Translations under genes and position numbers: made by a program
Origin: HR10 sp964615335
Lineage (GTDB): Bacteria; Acidobacteriota; Blastocatellia; HR10
Length of the DNA stretch: 64,000 bases
Assembly (NCBI GenBank): GCA_964615335.1
Contig: CAZTMT010000001.1
Span: 372,001 to 436,000, forward strand
Direction of reading: 5' to 3'
Part shown: piece by piece, positions 26,446-34,780 of the stretch
Numbering within the stretch: position 1 is the first letter of the stretch
Layout: each line of letters begins with the position of its first letter
Notes under the pieces: generated by a model
Seen by the model: the letters and a program-made list of their open reading frames with translations, nothing else
Told to the model about the DNA's origin: nothing
The model's database searches: none

Positions 26446-26883
26446 ATGTCGTCATGGAGTGAGCAGCGCCGAAAGGTTGTGAACTATCTGCTGGGGACAA
26501 GTCTCGGGGCGACGCTTGTCGCCATCCTCTATCCCATCCTCAAGTTCATGATTCCTCCGGAGATCATCGAGGCGACGCAAACGAGTGTCGTCGCGGGGCG
26601 CGTGGGGGAGCTTCCGCCCAATTCCGGGAAGATCTTCAAGTTCGGGAACAAGCCGGGGCTTCTCGTGCGCACACCCACGGGAGAATACAAAGCGTTCTCC
26701 GCCGTGTGCACGCATCTGGAGTGCATCGTGCAGTACCGACCGGATATGCGGTTGATCTGGTGCGCGTGTCATAATGGGCAGTATAACCTGAGCGGGAAGA
26801 ACATCGCGGGTCCCCCCCCGCGTCCTCTGGAGGAATACAAGGTCAACATTCGCGGGGAAGAGATCATCGTGTCAAAGGTCTGA
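26446..26883 (+). CDS. Rieske [2Fe-2S] protein
   Basis: A 145-aa Rieske protein with one N-terminal membrane anchor (YLLGTSLGATLVAILYPIL). Cluster ligands are Cys88 and His90 in CTHLEC, and Cys106 and His109 in CACHNG. Cys93 and Cys108 can form the stabilising disulfide. It oxidises quinol together with the cytochrome b encoded next. ATG 26446 follows GGAGGAGGAG. It is short, like the Rieske proteins of bacterial b6f-like and multiheme Rieske/b complexes. Confidence 0.94.
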   Translation: MSSWSEQRRKVVNYLLGTSLGATLVAILYPILKFMIPPEIIEATQTSVVAGRVGELPPNSGKIFKFGNKPGLLVRTPTGEYKAFSAVCTHLECIVQYRPDMRLIWCACHNGQYNLSGKNIAGPPPRPLEEYKVNIRGEEIIVSKV

Positions 26884-26934
26884 ACGCGAATCCGGCGCCT
26901 GAGAGACTCTCGCGCGCACAGGGGAGCGAGGCCT

Positions 26935-27996
26935 ATGCGAGTCCAGACATGGCGGAGCTGGTGGGATGAGCGCTTGGGCCTGGACGCCGTCCGCGAATTC
27001 CTCCGCAAGAAGGAGGTCCCGGTCCATCGGCATACGATCTGGTACTATTTCGGCGGAATGACGCTTTTTCTCTTCGTCGTGCAGGTCGTCACCGGAGCCC
27101 TCCTTCTGCTCTACTATCGGCCGAGCGCCGAGAACGCCTTCGAGAGCGTGCAATTCATCATGACGGAGGTCGAGTTCGGCTGGCTCATTCGCTCGATCCA
27201 CAGTTGGTCGGCGAATCTGATGATCGCGACGCTCTTCATCCACATGTTCAGCGCCTATTTCATGAAGGCGTATCGTCCGCCGCGCGAGCTGACGTGGGTG
27301 AGCGGAACGCTCTTGCTCTTCCTCACGCTTGCCTTCGGCTTCAGCGGGTATTTGCTTCCGTGGAACAAGCTGGCGTTTTTCGCGACAAAAGTGGGAACGG
27401 ACATCGCCGGCGATGTCCCGGGGATCGGGCCTTTTCTCCTCCGCTTCTTGAGAGGAGGCGAGGAGGTGACCGGGGCGACGCTCACGCGATTTTTCGGGTT
27501 TCATGTCGCCATTCTGCCCGGTCTGATGACGCTCGTTCTGGCGCTTCATCTCATCCTGGTGCAGAAGCATGGGATGAGCGTGCCTCAGAGTCTGCAAGGG
27601 AAGAACGTGAAGACGATGAGGTTCGTCCCCAACTTCCTGCTTCGAGATCTCATCGGGTGGGTTCTCGCTGTCGGGGCTCTGGCCGCGTTGGCGGCGCTCT
27701 TCCCCTGGGGGCTTGGGGAGAAGGCCGATCCCTTTGCTCCCGCACCGGCGGGGATCAAACCCGAGTGGTACTTCCTCTTCATGTTTCAAACGTTACGACT
27801 GCTTCCGGCGAAGGTGGGGATCATCGAGGGGGAAGTGCTGGGCGTCACGCTCTTTCTGGCGGGGGGGATCTTTTGGGTTCTCGTCCCGTTTCTCGATAAG
27901 CCCGGTTCTCCGGAGCGCTCACGAGTGTTCACGGCGATCGGGATCTTCCTCGTTCTTTACATCGCGATCATGACGGTTGTGGGCTATCTCACCTGA
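26935..27996 (+). CDS. Cytochrome b (b6 and subunit IV parts fused)
   Basis: A 353-aa membrane protein combining the heme-bearing N-terminal part with the C-terminal quinol-site part. The N-terminal part has GGMTLFLFVVQVVTGALLLL, RSIHSWSANLMIATLFIHMF and FHVAILPGLM. The C-terminal part carries a PEWY motif (IKPEWYFLFMFQTLRLLP). There are about eight membrane helices. It is the core quinol:cytochrome c oxidoreductase subunit paired with the Rieske protein 51 bases upstream. No cytochrome c1 gene follows; a nonaheme cytochrome takes that position. Confidence 0.94.
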   Translation: MRVQTWRSWWDERLGLDAVREFLRKKEVPVHRHTIWYYFGGMTLFLFVVQVVTGALLLLYYRPSAENAFESVQFIMTEVEFGWLIRSIHSWSANLMIATLFIHMFSAYFMKAYRPPRELTWVSGTLLLFLTLAFGFSGYLLPWNKLAFFATKVGTDIAGDVPGIGPFLLRFLRGGEEVTGATLTRFFGFHVAILPGLMTLVLALHLILVQKHGMSVPQSLQGKNVKTMRFVPNFLLRDLIGWVLAVGALAALAALFPWGLGEKADPFAPAPAGIKPEWYFLFMFQTLRLLPAKVGIIEGEVLGVTLFLAGGIFWVLVPFLDKPGSPERSRVFTAIGIFLVLYIAIMTVVGYLT

Positions 27997-28006
27997 GGGA
28001 GGGCGC

Positions 28007-29302
28007 ATGAAGATCGGAGGAGAACGCCAACGGAGTCCTCGCCTCCGGGATCTGAGCCGGAGGGGGGTCTTGGGACTTCTCGTTCTCGGGATGGGGCTCC
28101 TCTGGGGAGATCCGGCGCGCGCGCAGAAGAAAGATTCCTGCGCGGAGTGTCATGCGCTTCTGGAAGGGCCGTTGGGCGAACCCGTCCGGCTCTGGAAGGA
28201 AGATATTCACCGCGCGCGGGGCTTCTCCTGCGCTGACTGTCATGGGGGGGATCCCTCGCAGGATGATCTGCTAGCTGCGAAGGATCCCAGGAAGGGGTTC
28301 GTCGCGCGGCCCTCTCCTCGGACCATTCCCGCCCTCTGCGGACGATGCCACAGCGATGCGGAGTTCATGAAGCGGTATAATCCGGCCTTGCGCGTGGACC
28401 AGGAGCGGGAGTATTTCACCAGCATTCACGGAAAGCGACTTCGCGCGGGCGATGCGCGCGTAGCCACCTGCACGAGCTGCCACGGCGCTCATGGCATTCG
28501 AGCAGCCACCCATCCTCTCTCTCCGGTCTATCCGCTCAATGTGGCCGAGACTTGCGCGCGCTGCCATGCCAACGCGGAGTACATGAAGGGGTATCGCATC
28601 CCCCATGACCAGTACGACCGGTATAAGCGAAGCGCTCATGCGCGCGCGCTCTATGAACGGCAGGATCTCTCGGCGCCGACCTGCAATGATTGTCATGGAA
28701 ATCACGGAGCCGTTCCTCCGGGGGTCACCTCGGTCGCCCATGTGTGCGGGCACTGTCACGTCCGCCAGTCGGAGCTTTTTCAGGCGAGTCCCCACAAGGC
28801 CGCCTTCGATGCGATGCAGTTGGCCGAGTGCGTCTCCTGCCATGGGAACCACGACATTCTTCCCCCCACGGATGAGATGATCGGGACAGGGGAGAAATCC
28901 GTCTGCGTCTCCTGCCATCCGCCGGGAGATGCCGGATACGAAGCGGCCGGGAAGATGCGCGCCCTGCTCGATGATCTCTCCGGCCGTCTGGAACGCGCCC
29001 GAGCCATCTTAGACCGTGCCGAGCGGGCCGGCATGGAGGTGAGCCGAGCCCGATTCGAGCTGAACCAGGCGCGCGATGCGCTCACGCATGCCCGCGTGCT
29101 CGTGCATGCCTTCTCTGTGTCGGAGTTGGAGAAGGTCATCCGACCGGGGCGTGAGATCGCCGAGCGCGGGTATCAGGCGGGAGAGCGCGCTCTGGCCGAA
29201 TTGAACTACAGGCGCAAAGGGCTCGCCGTCTCGCTCCTTTTCATCCTTCTGCTCGCCTTCTTGCTCTACCTGAAGCTTCGGGAGATCGAAGGGACTGCAT
29301 GA
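28007..29302 (+). CDS. Membrane-anchored nonaheme cytochrome c
   Basis: A 431-aa protein with an N-terminal signal (GVLGLLVLGMGLLWGDPARA), nine CXXCH motifs between residues about 45 and 305, and a C-terminal membrane helix (GLAVSLLFILLLAFLLYL). An alpha-helical stretch separates hemes and anchor. It lies 10 bases after cytochrome b with GAGGGAGGG before its ATG. It probably replaces cytochrome c1 as the electron acceptor of the Rieske/b complex and passes electrons on to other periplasmic cytochromes. Confidence 0.88.
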   Translation: MKIGGERQRSPRLRDLSRRGVLGLLVLGMGLLWGDPARAQKKDSCAECHALLEGPLGEPVRLWKEDIHRARGFSCADCHGGDPSQDDLLAAKDPRKGFVARPSPRTIPALCGRCHSDAEFMKRYNPALRVDQEREYFTSIHGKRLRAGDARVATCTSCHGAHGIRAATHPLSPVYPLNVAETCARCHANAEYMKGYRIPHDQYDRYKRSAHARALYERQDLSAPTCNDCHGNHGAVPPGVTSVAHVCGHCHVRQSELFQASPHKAAFDAMQLAECVSCHGNHDILPPTDEMIGTGEKSVCVSCHPPGDAGYEAAGKMRALLDDLSGRLERARAILDRAERAGMEVSRARFELNQARDALTHARVLVHAFSVSELEKVIRPGREIAERGYQAGERALAELNYRRKGLAVSLLFILLLAFLLYLKLREIEGTA

Positions 29303-29318
29303 GCGCGCTCCGATCGGA

Positions 29319-30215
29319 TCATGTCGCTCGTATGGGCGCCGAGCGCGCGCGGAACAACTCCTCTTCTGGAGCAGCGAGCACGTCCTCCGGACGCAGAGCC
29401 GTCCAACTGGCCCAGCGCCGTCCCGGCTCCAGGAGCACGTAAGCGTATGCGCGGTCGCCACGGATGAAGCGCACAAAGGGCGCGCGGTGAAAGCTGAGCG
29501 TCCCGCGACCGGGTGTGGCTCCCACAAGCGCCATGACGGCGTCTATCAGGCAGCCGGCCTCTTCGGGGACGATGACGTGCGTGTCCCAGGCTTCGGCGAA
29601 GTCCAGGAACGTCGCGCGAAAATGCTCGACCAGGCGCGCTCCGAAGACCAGTCCTCCGCAGCGCTCCCCGTGAAAATTTTCGGCCTGAAGGAGCAGCGAT
29701 TCCAGAAATGCCTGGCGATTGGCCGGTCGCCCGATCTGTTCGTTTCGCGCGGCGTAGATAGCATCGCGGCTGCGAAAATACGGCTTCACGTCCAGAACGG
29801 GCGTGCCGTCAATGAAATCGAGGCGGTCTAGATAGAGACATCGCCCTTCGATCCGTTCGATCCGCGCCGCCGTCATCGCGATGGGGTTCGGTCGCGTCGG
29901 CGAGCGCACGGCGAAAACACCGTGCAGACCGGCTTCGCTCGAATCGCTCACTCCGCGCGGGGTCACCAGAAGTCGCGTCCGATCGGCTTCATGTAGCCAG
30001 GCCAGAATCCACACGTGACTGTGTTTGTGCAGATGGCGCAACCCGTCGGCGAACTCCGGGAAGATCTCCACCTGCGCGGGGGCTCCGAACGTCGGCATCG
30101 CCTGCCGATCGGAGATCGCGCTTCGCACGACGCCCACCGGCTTCACGGCGATCGCCGCGCTCTCAGGACGCTCAGACACGGCATTCTTCGGGGTCGCATC
30201 GCGAGGCATGGTCAT
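29319..30215 (-). CDS. TrmO tRNA methyltransferase fused to an FmdE domain
   Basis: A 298-aa fusion. Residues about 22-155 are TrmO (TsaA-like beta-barrel), with GVFAVRSPTRPNPIAMT and DGTPVLDVKPY. TrmO methylates N6-threonylcarbamoyladenosine at tRNA position 37 using SAM. Residues about 180-265 match FmdE: FHGERCGGLVFGARL and EEAGCLIDAVMALVGATPGRGTL, which keep two cysteines (186, 222). FmdE is otherwise linked to molybdenum or tungsten formylmethanofuran dehydrogenase. The start overlaps nrdJ by 44 bases; GTG 30179 is a shorter option. Confidence 0.85.
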   Translation of the reverse strand: MTMPRDATPKNAVSERPESAAIAVKPVGVVRSAISDRQAMPTFGAPAQVEIFPEFADGLRHLHKHSHVWILAWLHEADRTRLLVTPRGVSDSSEAGLHGVFAVRSPTRPNPIAMTAARIERIEGRCLYLDRLDFIDGTPVLDVKPYFRSRDAIYAARNEQIGRPANRQAFLESLLLQAENFHGERCGGLVFGARLVEHFRATFLDFAEAWDTHVIVPEEAGCLIDAVMALVGATPGRGTLSFHRAPFVRFIRGDRAYAYVLLEPGRRWASWTALRPEDVLAAPEEELFRARSAPIRAT

Positions 30216-31953
30216 AGTGGTGTGCTTCCTCGTCCACGCCGAGTTCCAACACTTGCGCCGACTTGCTTCCGTAGCGATAGATCGTGACGCCTTTCAACCC
30301 CAGCTCCCAGGCGCGCCAGTAGGCTCGCGCCACGTCTTCGACGGTCGCCTCTTCGGGCATGTTGATCGTCTTGGAGACCGCATTGTCCACGGCCCGTTGA
30401 AAAGCGGCCTGAATCTGGAGATGGCGCTCGGGAGGGATCTCCAGAGCGGTCACGAAGACTCGTTTCATCGCATCGGGAACGCCGGGGACATCCCGCAACC
30501 GTCCGCGCGCCAGCACAGCCTCCGTGATCTCCTCGGCACGAAGGCTGTGGCGATCCAGGTATTCGAGAAAGAGGGGGTTCACTTCGTAGAGCGTCTCTCC
30601 GCCCAGGACGTGTGTGCGCCGGTAGGCCAGAGCGAACAGGGGCTCGATGCTCGCGCTCGTCTCGGCGATGATGCTGAGCGTTCCCGTGGGCGCGATGGCC
30701 GTCAGCGTGGCGTTGCGCAGGCGCTGCTGCCGAGCCTCATGTACGCTCCCCTTCCAGTTGGGGAAGACGCCGCGTTCTTCGGCCAAGCGCTCTGATGTCG
30801 CCCGCGCCTCTTCGGCGATCGTGCGCATGAGTTGTTCGGCCAGAGCGATCGCTTCCTCCGAATCGTAGGAGAGGTCCAACCGGATGAGCAGATCGGCGAA
30901 TCCCATCACGCCGAGGCCGATCTTTCGATTTCCCCGCGTCATGCGCTCGATCTCCGGGATCGGATATCGGTTCACCTCAATGACATCGTCCAGGAAGCGC
31001 ACGGCCTTTCGCACGGTCTCCCGGAGCTTCTCCCAATCCACCTCCGCGCGCCCCTGACGTTCGCGCACCATGTTCCTGAGATTGATCGAGCCGAGGTTGC
31101 ATGACTCATAGGGGAGCAGGGGGATTTCCCCGCAGGGATTGGTCGCTTCGAGAGGACCCAGATGGGGTGTGGGATTCGCCCGGTTGATCGCATCCAGAAA
31201 GAGCAATCCGGGATCGCCCGTCTCCCACGCCGCGCGCACGATCTCCTCCAGAATGCGCCGCGCCTTCATCCGTCCGACGACGCGCCCGTTTCGCGGGTTG
31301 ATCAGCTCGTACTCCTGATCCTGGCGAGCGGCCTCCATGAAGGCATCTGTCACGGCGACGGAGATGTTGAAGTTCTGCAGCGCGCGCTCGTCACGCTTGG
31401 CCGTGACGAACTCCAGGATGTCGGGATGATCCACCCGCAGCACGCCCATGTTCGCCCCGCGCCGCTTCCCCCCTTGCTTGATGTGTTCGGTCGCGCTGTC
31501 GAAGATCTTCATGAAGGAGACCGGACCCGAGGCCTCCCCGCCGGTCGAGACGACGACATCCCCCTTCGGGCGCAGCCGGGAGAAGGAAAAACCCGTGCCT
31601 CCGCCCGTGCGTTGCACAAGCGCCATCTGCTTGACGGCCTCGAAGATCTCCTCCATCGTGTCTCCGACCGGAAGGACGAAACAGGCGCTGAGCTGTCCCA
31701 GAGGAGTCCCCGCGTTCATCAGAGTCGGACTGTTCGGAAGGAAATCGCGCGAGATGAGGAGTTCGTAGAAGATCTCCTCCCACTGCCGCGCCTTCTCGGC
31801 TGTTCCCAAAAGCAGTTCGGCCTCAGCGATCGCCCGCGCCACGCGCGCGAACATCTCCTCCGGAGTTTCGATGAGGCGACGCTGGGCATCCCGCCGCAGG
31901 TAGCGGGCTTCCAGAACGCGACGGGCATTCGGCGAGAGGCGCACCTCAGTCAT
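30172..31953 (-). CDS. nrdJ: Adenosylcobalamin-dependent ribonucleotide reductase (class II)
   Basis: A 593-aa class II reductase, short because it lacks an ATP-cone. It shows SACFVLPVGDTMEEIFEAVK with the first redox cysteine, RTGGGTGFSFSRLRP, the active-site loop ATNPCGEIPLLPYESCNLGSI, and TAIAPTGTLSIIAETSASIEP. It reduces ribonucleotides using adenosylcobalamin, without oxygen dependence. The C-terminal pair of cysteines (CDPEEC) probably relays electrons from thioredoxin. No separate beta-subunit gene is present, as expected for this class. Confidence 0.95.
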   Translation of the reverse strand: MTEVRLSPNARRVLEARYLRRDAQRRLIETPEEMFARVARAIAEAELLLGTAEKARQWEEIFYELLISRDFLPNSPTLMNAGTPLGQLSACFVLPVGDTMEEIFEAVKQMALVQRTGGGTGFSFSRLRPKGDVVVSTGGEASGPVSFMKIFDSATEHIKQGGKRRGANMGVLRVDHPDILEFVTAKRDERALQNFNISVAVTDAFMEAARQDQEYELINPRNGRVVGRMKARRILEEIVRAAWETGDPGLLFLDAINRANPTPHLGPLEATNPCGEIPLLPYESCNLGSINLRNMVRERQGRAEVDWEKLRETVRKAVRFLDDVIEVNRYPIPEIERMTRGNRKIGLGVMGFADLLIRLDLSYDSEEAIALAEQLMRTIAEEARATSERLAEERGVFPNWKGSVHEARQQRLRNATLTAIAPTGTLSIIAETSASIEPLFALAYRRTHVLGGETLYEVNPLFLEYLDRHSLRAEEITEAVLARGRLRDVPGVPDAMKRVFVTALEIPPERHLQIQAAFQRAVDNAVSKTINMPEEATVEDVARAYWRAWELGLKGVTIYRYGSKSAQVLELGVDEEAHHYDHASRCDPEECRV

Positions 31954-32035
31954 GACGAGTTTATCTTACCGTGTCCGCTTCGGACCGGCAATGCGGTCTG
32001 AGCGGGAGATCACCCGCGCTCCTCGGGAGCTACGT

Positions 32036-32647
32036 TCATCTCCGAGAGATCGGGATTTTGACGCTCACGGCCCCGCGCACGTCGCCCGAACGATATCCCA
32101 TCGCCCGATCCTCGGGGTATTTCTCGGCGAGAACCGCGCGGACGGCCGAGGGGATCGCTTCCGCCGGTCCGTGACAGGTGATGCACATCGGCCCCACCAG
32201 GATCGGCCTCATGTACCGAAGGTACTCGCGATCTCCCTCTCGCACGATTTCAGCGGATTCTTCGGGGAGCGCCCGCTCGCGATTCTGCCGATCGAACTGC
32301 TCGAGCTTCTCCCTCTCGTACTCATCGGGAGCATCCTGAGGATTCCGATACCGCAGACTCACGCGTCGAATGGACGCTCCCGTTCGCTTCTCGATCTCGC
32401 GGGGGATCTCCTGCGCGATCTCCGAACAGACGCGCACGGCGCCCTCGTATCCGCCCTTCTCCAGTTCCGAGAGGAGAAGTTGCCGAACTTTCTCCAGCAA
32501 TTCATCGGCAAGCCGCCGGGCCTGGCGGAGCACAGATTCCGGAGACTCGCGTGCGACCTGCGGAGCGCGCGGAACGGCTCCGATCGTCCCAACCAGAAGC
32601 CCCATGAGAACGACAAGCGCCACGTGCTCCCTGCGCATCGAAAGCAT
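32036..32647 (-). CDS. Exported single-heme protein (DUF3365/Tll0287-like)
   Basis: A 203-aa protein with an N-terminal signal segment (HVALVVLMGLLVGTIGAVP) and one CXXCH motif in PILVGPMCITCHGPAEAIP near residue 157. The arrangement, a helical first half with CSEIAQEI and a C-terminal GYRSGDVRGAVSVKIP, resembles DUF3365/Tll0287-like heme sensor proteins. These bind one c-type heme and are often fused to signalling domains. Here the domain stands alone, so a periplasmic redox or gas sensor or an electron carrier are both possible. Confidence 0.75.
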   Translation of the reverse strand: MLSMRREHVALVVLMGLLVGTIGAVPRAPQVARESPESVLRQARRLADELLEKVRQLLLSELEKGGYEGAVRVCSEIAQEIPREIEKRTGASIRRVSLRYRNPQDAPDEYEREKLEQFDRQNRERALPEESAEIVREGDREYLRYMRPILVGPMCITCHGPAEAIPSAVRAVLAEKYPEDRAMGYRSGDVRGAVSVKIPISRR

Positions 32648-32743
32648 GCTTCGTCCTCCTCTGTGCGAGTTGCAAAAAGCAAAGATAGGATGCGTGAAGA
32701 AGAGGCGTCAATACGGCTCAGAAGGCGAGCGGGCGCCCGTTCG

Positions 32744-32772
32744 TTGTCTCTTCTGCCCTCATGGCTTAAAAT
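32744..32772 (+). promoter_or_regulatory. Putative promoter of the thiamine-binding protein gene
   Basis: TTGTCT (32744-32749), a 17-base spacer and TAAAAT (32767-32772). It would give a leader of about 120 bases before ATG 32902. That leader contains a 5-bp GGGC/GCCC hairpin but not the conserved CTGAGA or ACCTGAT boxes of a TPP riboswitch. Confidence 0.45.
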
Positions 32773-32901
32773 GGGGATCAGGCTCATGCGAGAGGGACGC
32801 CGGTAGGGTCTTGAAAGGAGAAGGGCAAATGTTCACCGTTCGCCCTCATCACCTGCGGGCCGCGCGTTCGCGCCCCGAAGAGAGAATAGGAGGAGGAAGC
32901 T

Positions 32902-33207
32902 ATGGCCCTGGTCGAAGTCAGCGTCGTACCCATTGGGACCGAAACGCCGAGCCTCGGCGACCATATCGCCGAAGCCGTCCGCGTCCTGGAGAAAGCGGGC
33001 GTTCCCTATCAGATCTCTCCGATGGGGACGCTCTTTGAGGGAGATCTCAAGGACGTTTTCGCTCTGGCCCGGAAAATGCATGAAGCAGCCTTTCGCGGAG
33101 GGGTTCAGCGCGTCCTCACGACGATCACTATTGACGATCGCCGGGATAAGGCCGTGACGATGAGAAGCAAGGTCGCTTCGATCAAAAAGCGGCTTGCGCG
33201 AAAGTGA
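32902..33207 (+). CDS. MTH1187-family thiamine-binding protein
   Basis: A 101-aa member of the MTH1187/YkoF-like family (formerly DUF77), a small ferredoxin-like fold that binds thiamine or its pyrimidine part. Seen features are VEVSVVPIGTETPSLGDHIAEAV at the N-terminus, VPYQISPMGTLFEGDLKDVF in the middle, and RVLTTITIDDRRDK near the end. ATG 32902 follows AGGAGGAGG. Length and motifs fit the family closely. It stands alone, without thiamine transport or synthesis genes nearby. Confidence 0.9.
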   Translation: MALVEVSVVPIGTETPSLGDHIAEAVRVLEKAGVPYQISPMGTLFEGDLKDVFALARKMHEAAFRGGVQRVLTTITIDDRRDKAVTMRSKVASIKKRLARK

Positions 33208-33252
33208 GCGACACCCCTCCCTTTCTCTTCGAAGATGTGCTTCACTTCGTCC

Positions 33253-33285
33253 GGGGGGAGGGTGAAACGCACATCGCCCTCCCCC
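33253..33285. terminator. GC-rich hairpin between convergent genes
   Basis: A 9-bp stem, GGGGGAGGG (33254-33262) / CCCTCCCCC (33277-33285), lies between the convergent thiamine-binding and propeller genes. There is no T-run on either side, so it may slow or end transcription with help from Rho rather than act alone. Confidence 0.4.
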
Positions 33286-33295
33286 GAAGGGAGAC

Positions 33296-34279
33296 TTACA
33301 GCCCGTTCCTTCTCCAGGTGATCCGGAACTTCCCCAGAAGAAGCTCGCGATGTTCCGGCGGAGCCTTCGGAGTGATGGCGAGCTGTCCGAATCCGTAGAA
33401 GAGGCCGTCGGCCCCTCTCACCAGAGGAGCGAGACGACCGGTCGTCTCCACCTCGCAGCGTTCGCCGCGCTCGCTCAGAAAGATCAGGGACGTGCGGCGA
33501 GACTCTCGGTCCACCCGGTTGACGACGATCGCTCCCTCGGCGGGAAATGCCGCCTGGATGTGCCCGAATCCGTCGGCGATCTTCATGAGCATCCTCTCTG
33601 GAGCCAGGGCGCGAACTTCGCCATCGGCTTTAAGGAGCATGAAGCGTCCGCTGGCGTCTGCCAGCAGAGAGTCGGCCGGCTCAAGCGAAGCGGAGAAAGA
33701 GCGGGTCGAAAGCCTCTCGCCTTCAGCGGAGAACGTCCAGATGACAGGTTGATCTCCGCTCTCTGCGAGTGTCCCAAAGACGTGGATTTCGGAGGAATTC
33801 GCCAGAACTCGCGGATTCGCTAGTCCTTCAAGCGACACGCTGCGCTGCAAGTCTCCGGAGGTGCTGAAAAGGAACAGAGCGCCGCGCCAGCGCTGGTCCC
33901 ACCACTGAGCGGAAGCATAGACGCGCCCTCCCGCATACGCGAGCGAAGTGATCTGTGCCCATTTCGCCTCCTCGGGGAGAAGAGCCGGGCGCTCGAAAAC
34001 ACTCAGGAGCTTTCCGCTGGCGTCATAGCTCACCAGATGAAGACGAGCGAAACGCTCGTGCCCTCTCCGTTCCAAAGAGGAAAAGGCGACATAGATCGTC
34101 CCGCGCTCGTCTACGGCGAGATGTACAGGACCCACAGTGGCCGACCCGGGGACAGGCAGAGCGAGACGATGCGTCGAGATCTGCTCCACCCGACATCCCT
34201 CGGAAGACGCCGCCAGACCCCTCGGCCACAGGAGACCCAAGAGAGCGGAAGCCAGAAGGATCTGTCTCGCCTGTCTCAT
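33296..34279 (-). CDS. Secreted propeller-like protein paired with a Cys-rich peptide
   Basis: A 327-aa protein with a signal peptide (ILLASALLGLLWPRGLAAS). Repeated strand units such as LAVDERGTIYVAFSS, LLADASGRFMLLKADGEV and RGADGLFYGFGQLAI look like a six-bladed propeller. No family signature is certain. The ATG lies 3 bases after the stop of the Cys-rich peptide gene. Its ribosome binding site AGGAGGTGA is formed by the last two arginine codons and stop of that gene, so the two are co-translated. A binding role for the peptide or its ligand is inferred. Confidence 0.7.
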   Translation of the reverse strand: MRQARQILLASALLGLLWPRGLAASSEGCRVEQISTHRLALPVPGSATVGPVHLAVDERGTIYVAFSSLERRGHERFARLHLVSYDASGKLLSVFERPALLPEEAKWAQITSLAYAGGRVYASAQWWDQRWRGALFLFSTSGDLQRSVSLEGLANPRVLANSSEIHVFGTLAESGDQPVIWTFSAEGERLSTRSFSASLEPADSLLADASGRFMLLKADGEVRALAPERMLMKIADGFGHIQAAFPAEGAIVVNRVDRESRRTSLIFLSERGERCEVETTGRLAPLVRGADGLFYGFGQLAITPKAPPEHRELLLGKFRITWRRNGL

Positions 34280-34282
34280 AAG

Positions 34283-34633
34283 TCACCTCCTCGGTGGTTC
34301 GATCAGGCATTCTAGGGCAAGGCAAAGAGACATTTCAATGGGACAGACCCCCCAACTCCCCTGAGAGTCTGGGGGAGACTCACAAAAGTCGGGGTCTCCA
34401 TACACGAAGATCTCCTTCCTCCCCGTTACAACCGCGAAGTCAAAACACGCGGTACATCCCCCTTCTGAGTTGCAACAGAGGAAGGATCGGTCGAAACAAT
34501 CGAATTGGCAGAAGTATTGTCCGACAGGACCTGCGGGTTCAGTGCCGGCATGACTGGTGAATCGTCCCGTCGAGGTCCCAAACGATCCAAGGAAGCTGAG
34601 TAAGGTGATCGCCAGGACTTTTTGGGCCGTCAT
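34283..34633 (-). CDS. Small secreted Cys-rich protein
   Basis: A 116-aa protein with an N-terminal hydrophobic signal (KVLAITLLSFLGSFGTS). The mature part has ten cysteines at residues 42, 46, 53, 54, 60, 63, 84, 97, 104 and 109 (FCQFDCF, CCNSEGGCTAC). ATG 34633 follows GAAGGAGAAG. No family was recognised. The layout recalls, only by analogy, the small Cys-rich NVEALA peptides of Bacteroidota that sit beside secreted propellers. The cysteines suggest disulfides outside the cell or metal binding. Transcription starts at a promoter with a tetranucleotide array. Confidence 0.72.
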   Translation of the reverse strand: MTAQKVLAITLLSFLGSFGTSTGRFTSHAGTEPAGPVGQYFCQFDCFDRSFLCCNSEGGCTACFDFAVVTGRKEIFVYGDPDFCESPPDSQGSWGVCPIEMSLCLALECLIEPPRR

Positions 34634-34780
34634 AAAGGAACTTCTCCTTCGGGGAGAGGTCGGGAGGGAACGCCCCAACGGGCTTGCAGGAGAGGGTCTT
34701 CGGAGATCCTTTCGGGCTCCACGTCTTGTCATCTCCTGTCCTCCCGTGTCAGGGCGTTCGCTTCTCTTGAGACGACCCAA

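Noticed and set aside
31954..32035. A cobalamin riboswitch before nrdJ
   Set aside because: The B12-box and the surrounding core were not found in the short gap, and nrdJ begins close to the DUF3365-like gene end.
32773..32901. A TPP riboswitch in the leader of the thiamine-binding protein gene
   Set aside because: The conserved CTGAGA and ACCTGATCTGG-like boxes are missing, and the leader shows only a short GGGC/GCCC hairpin.
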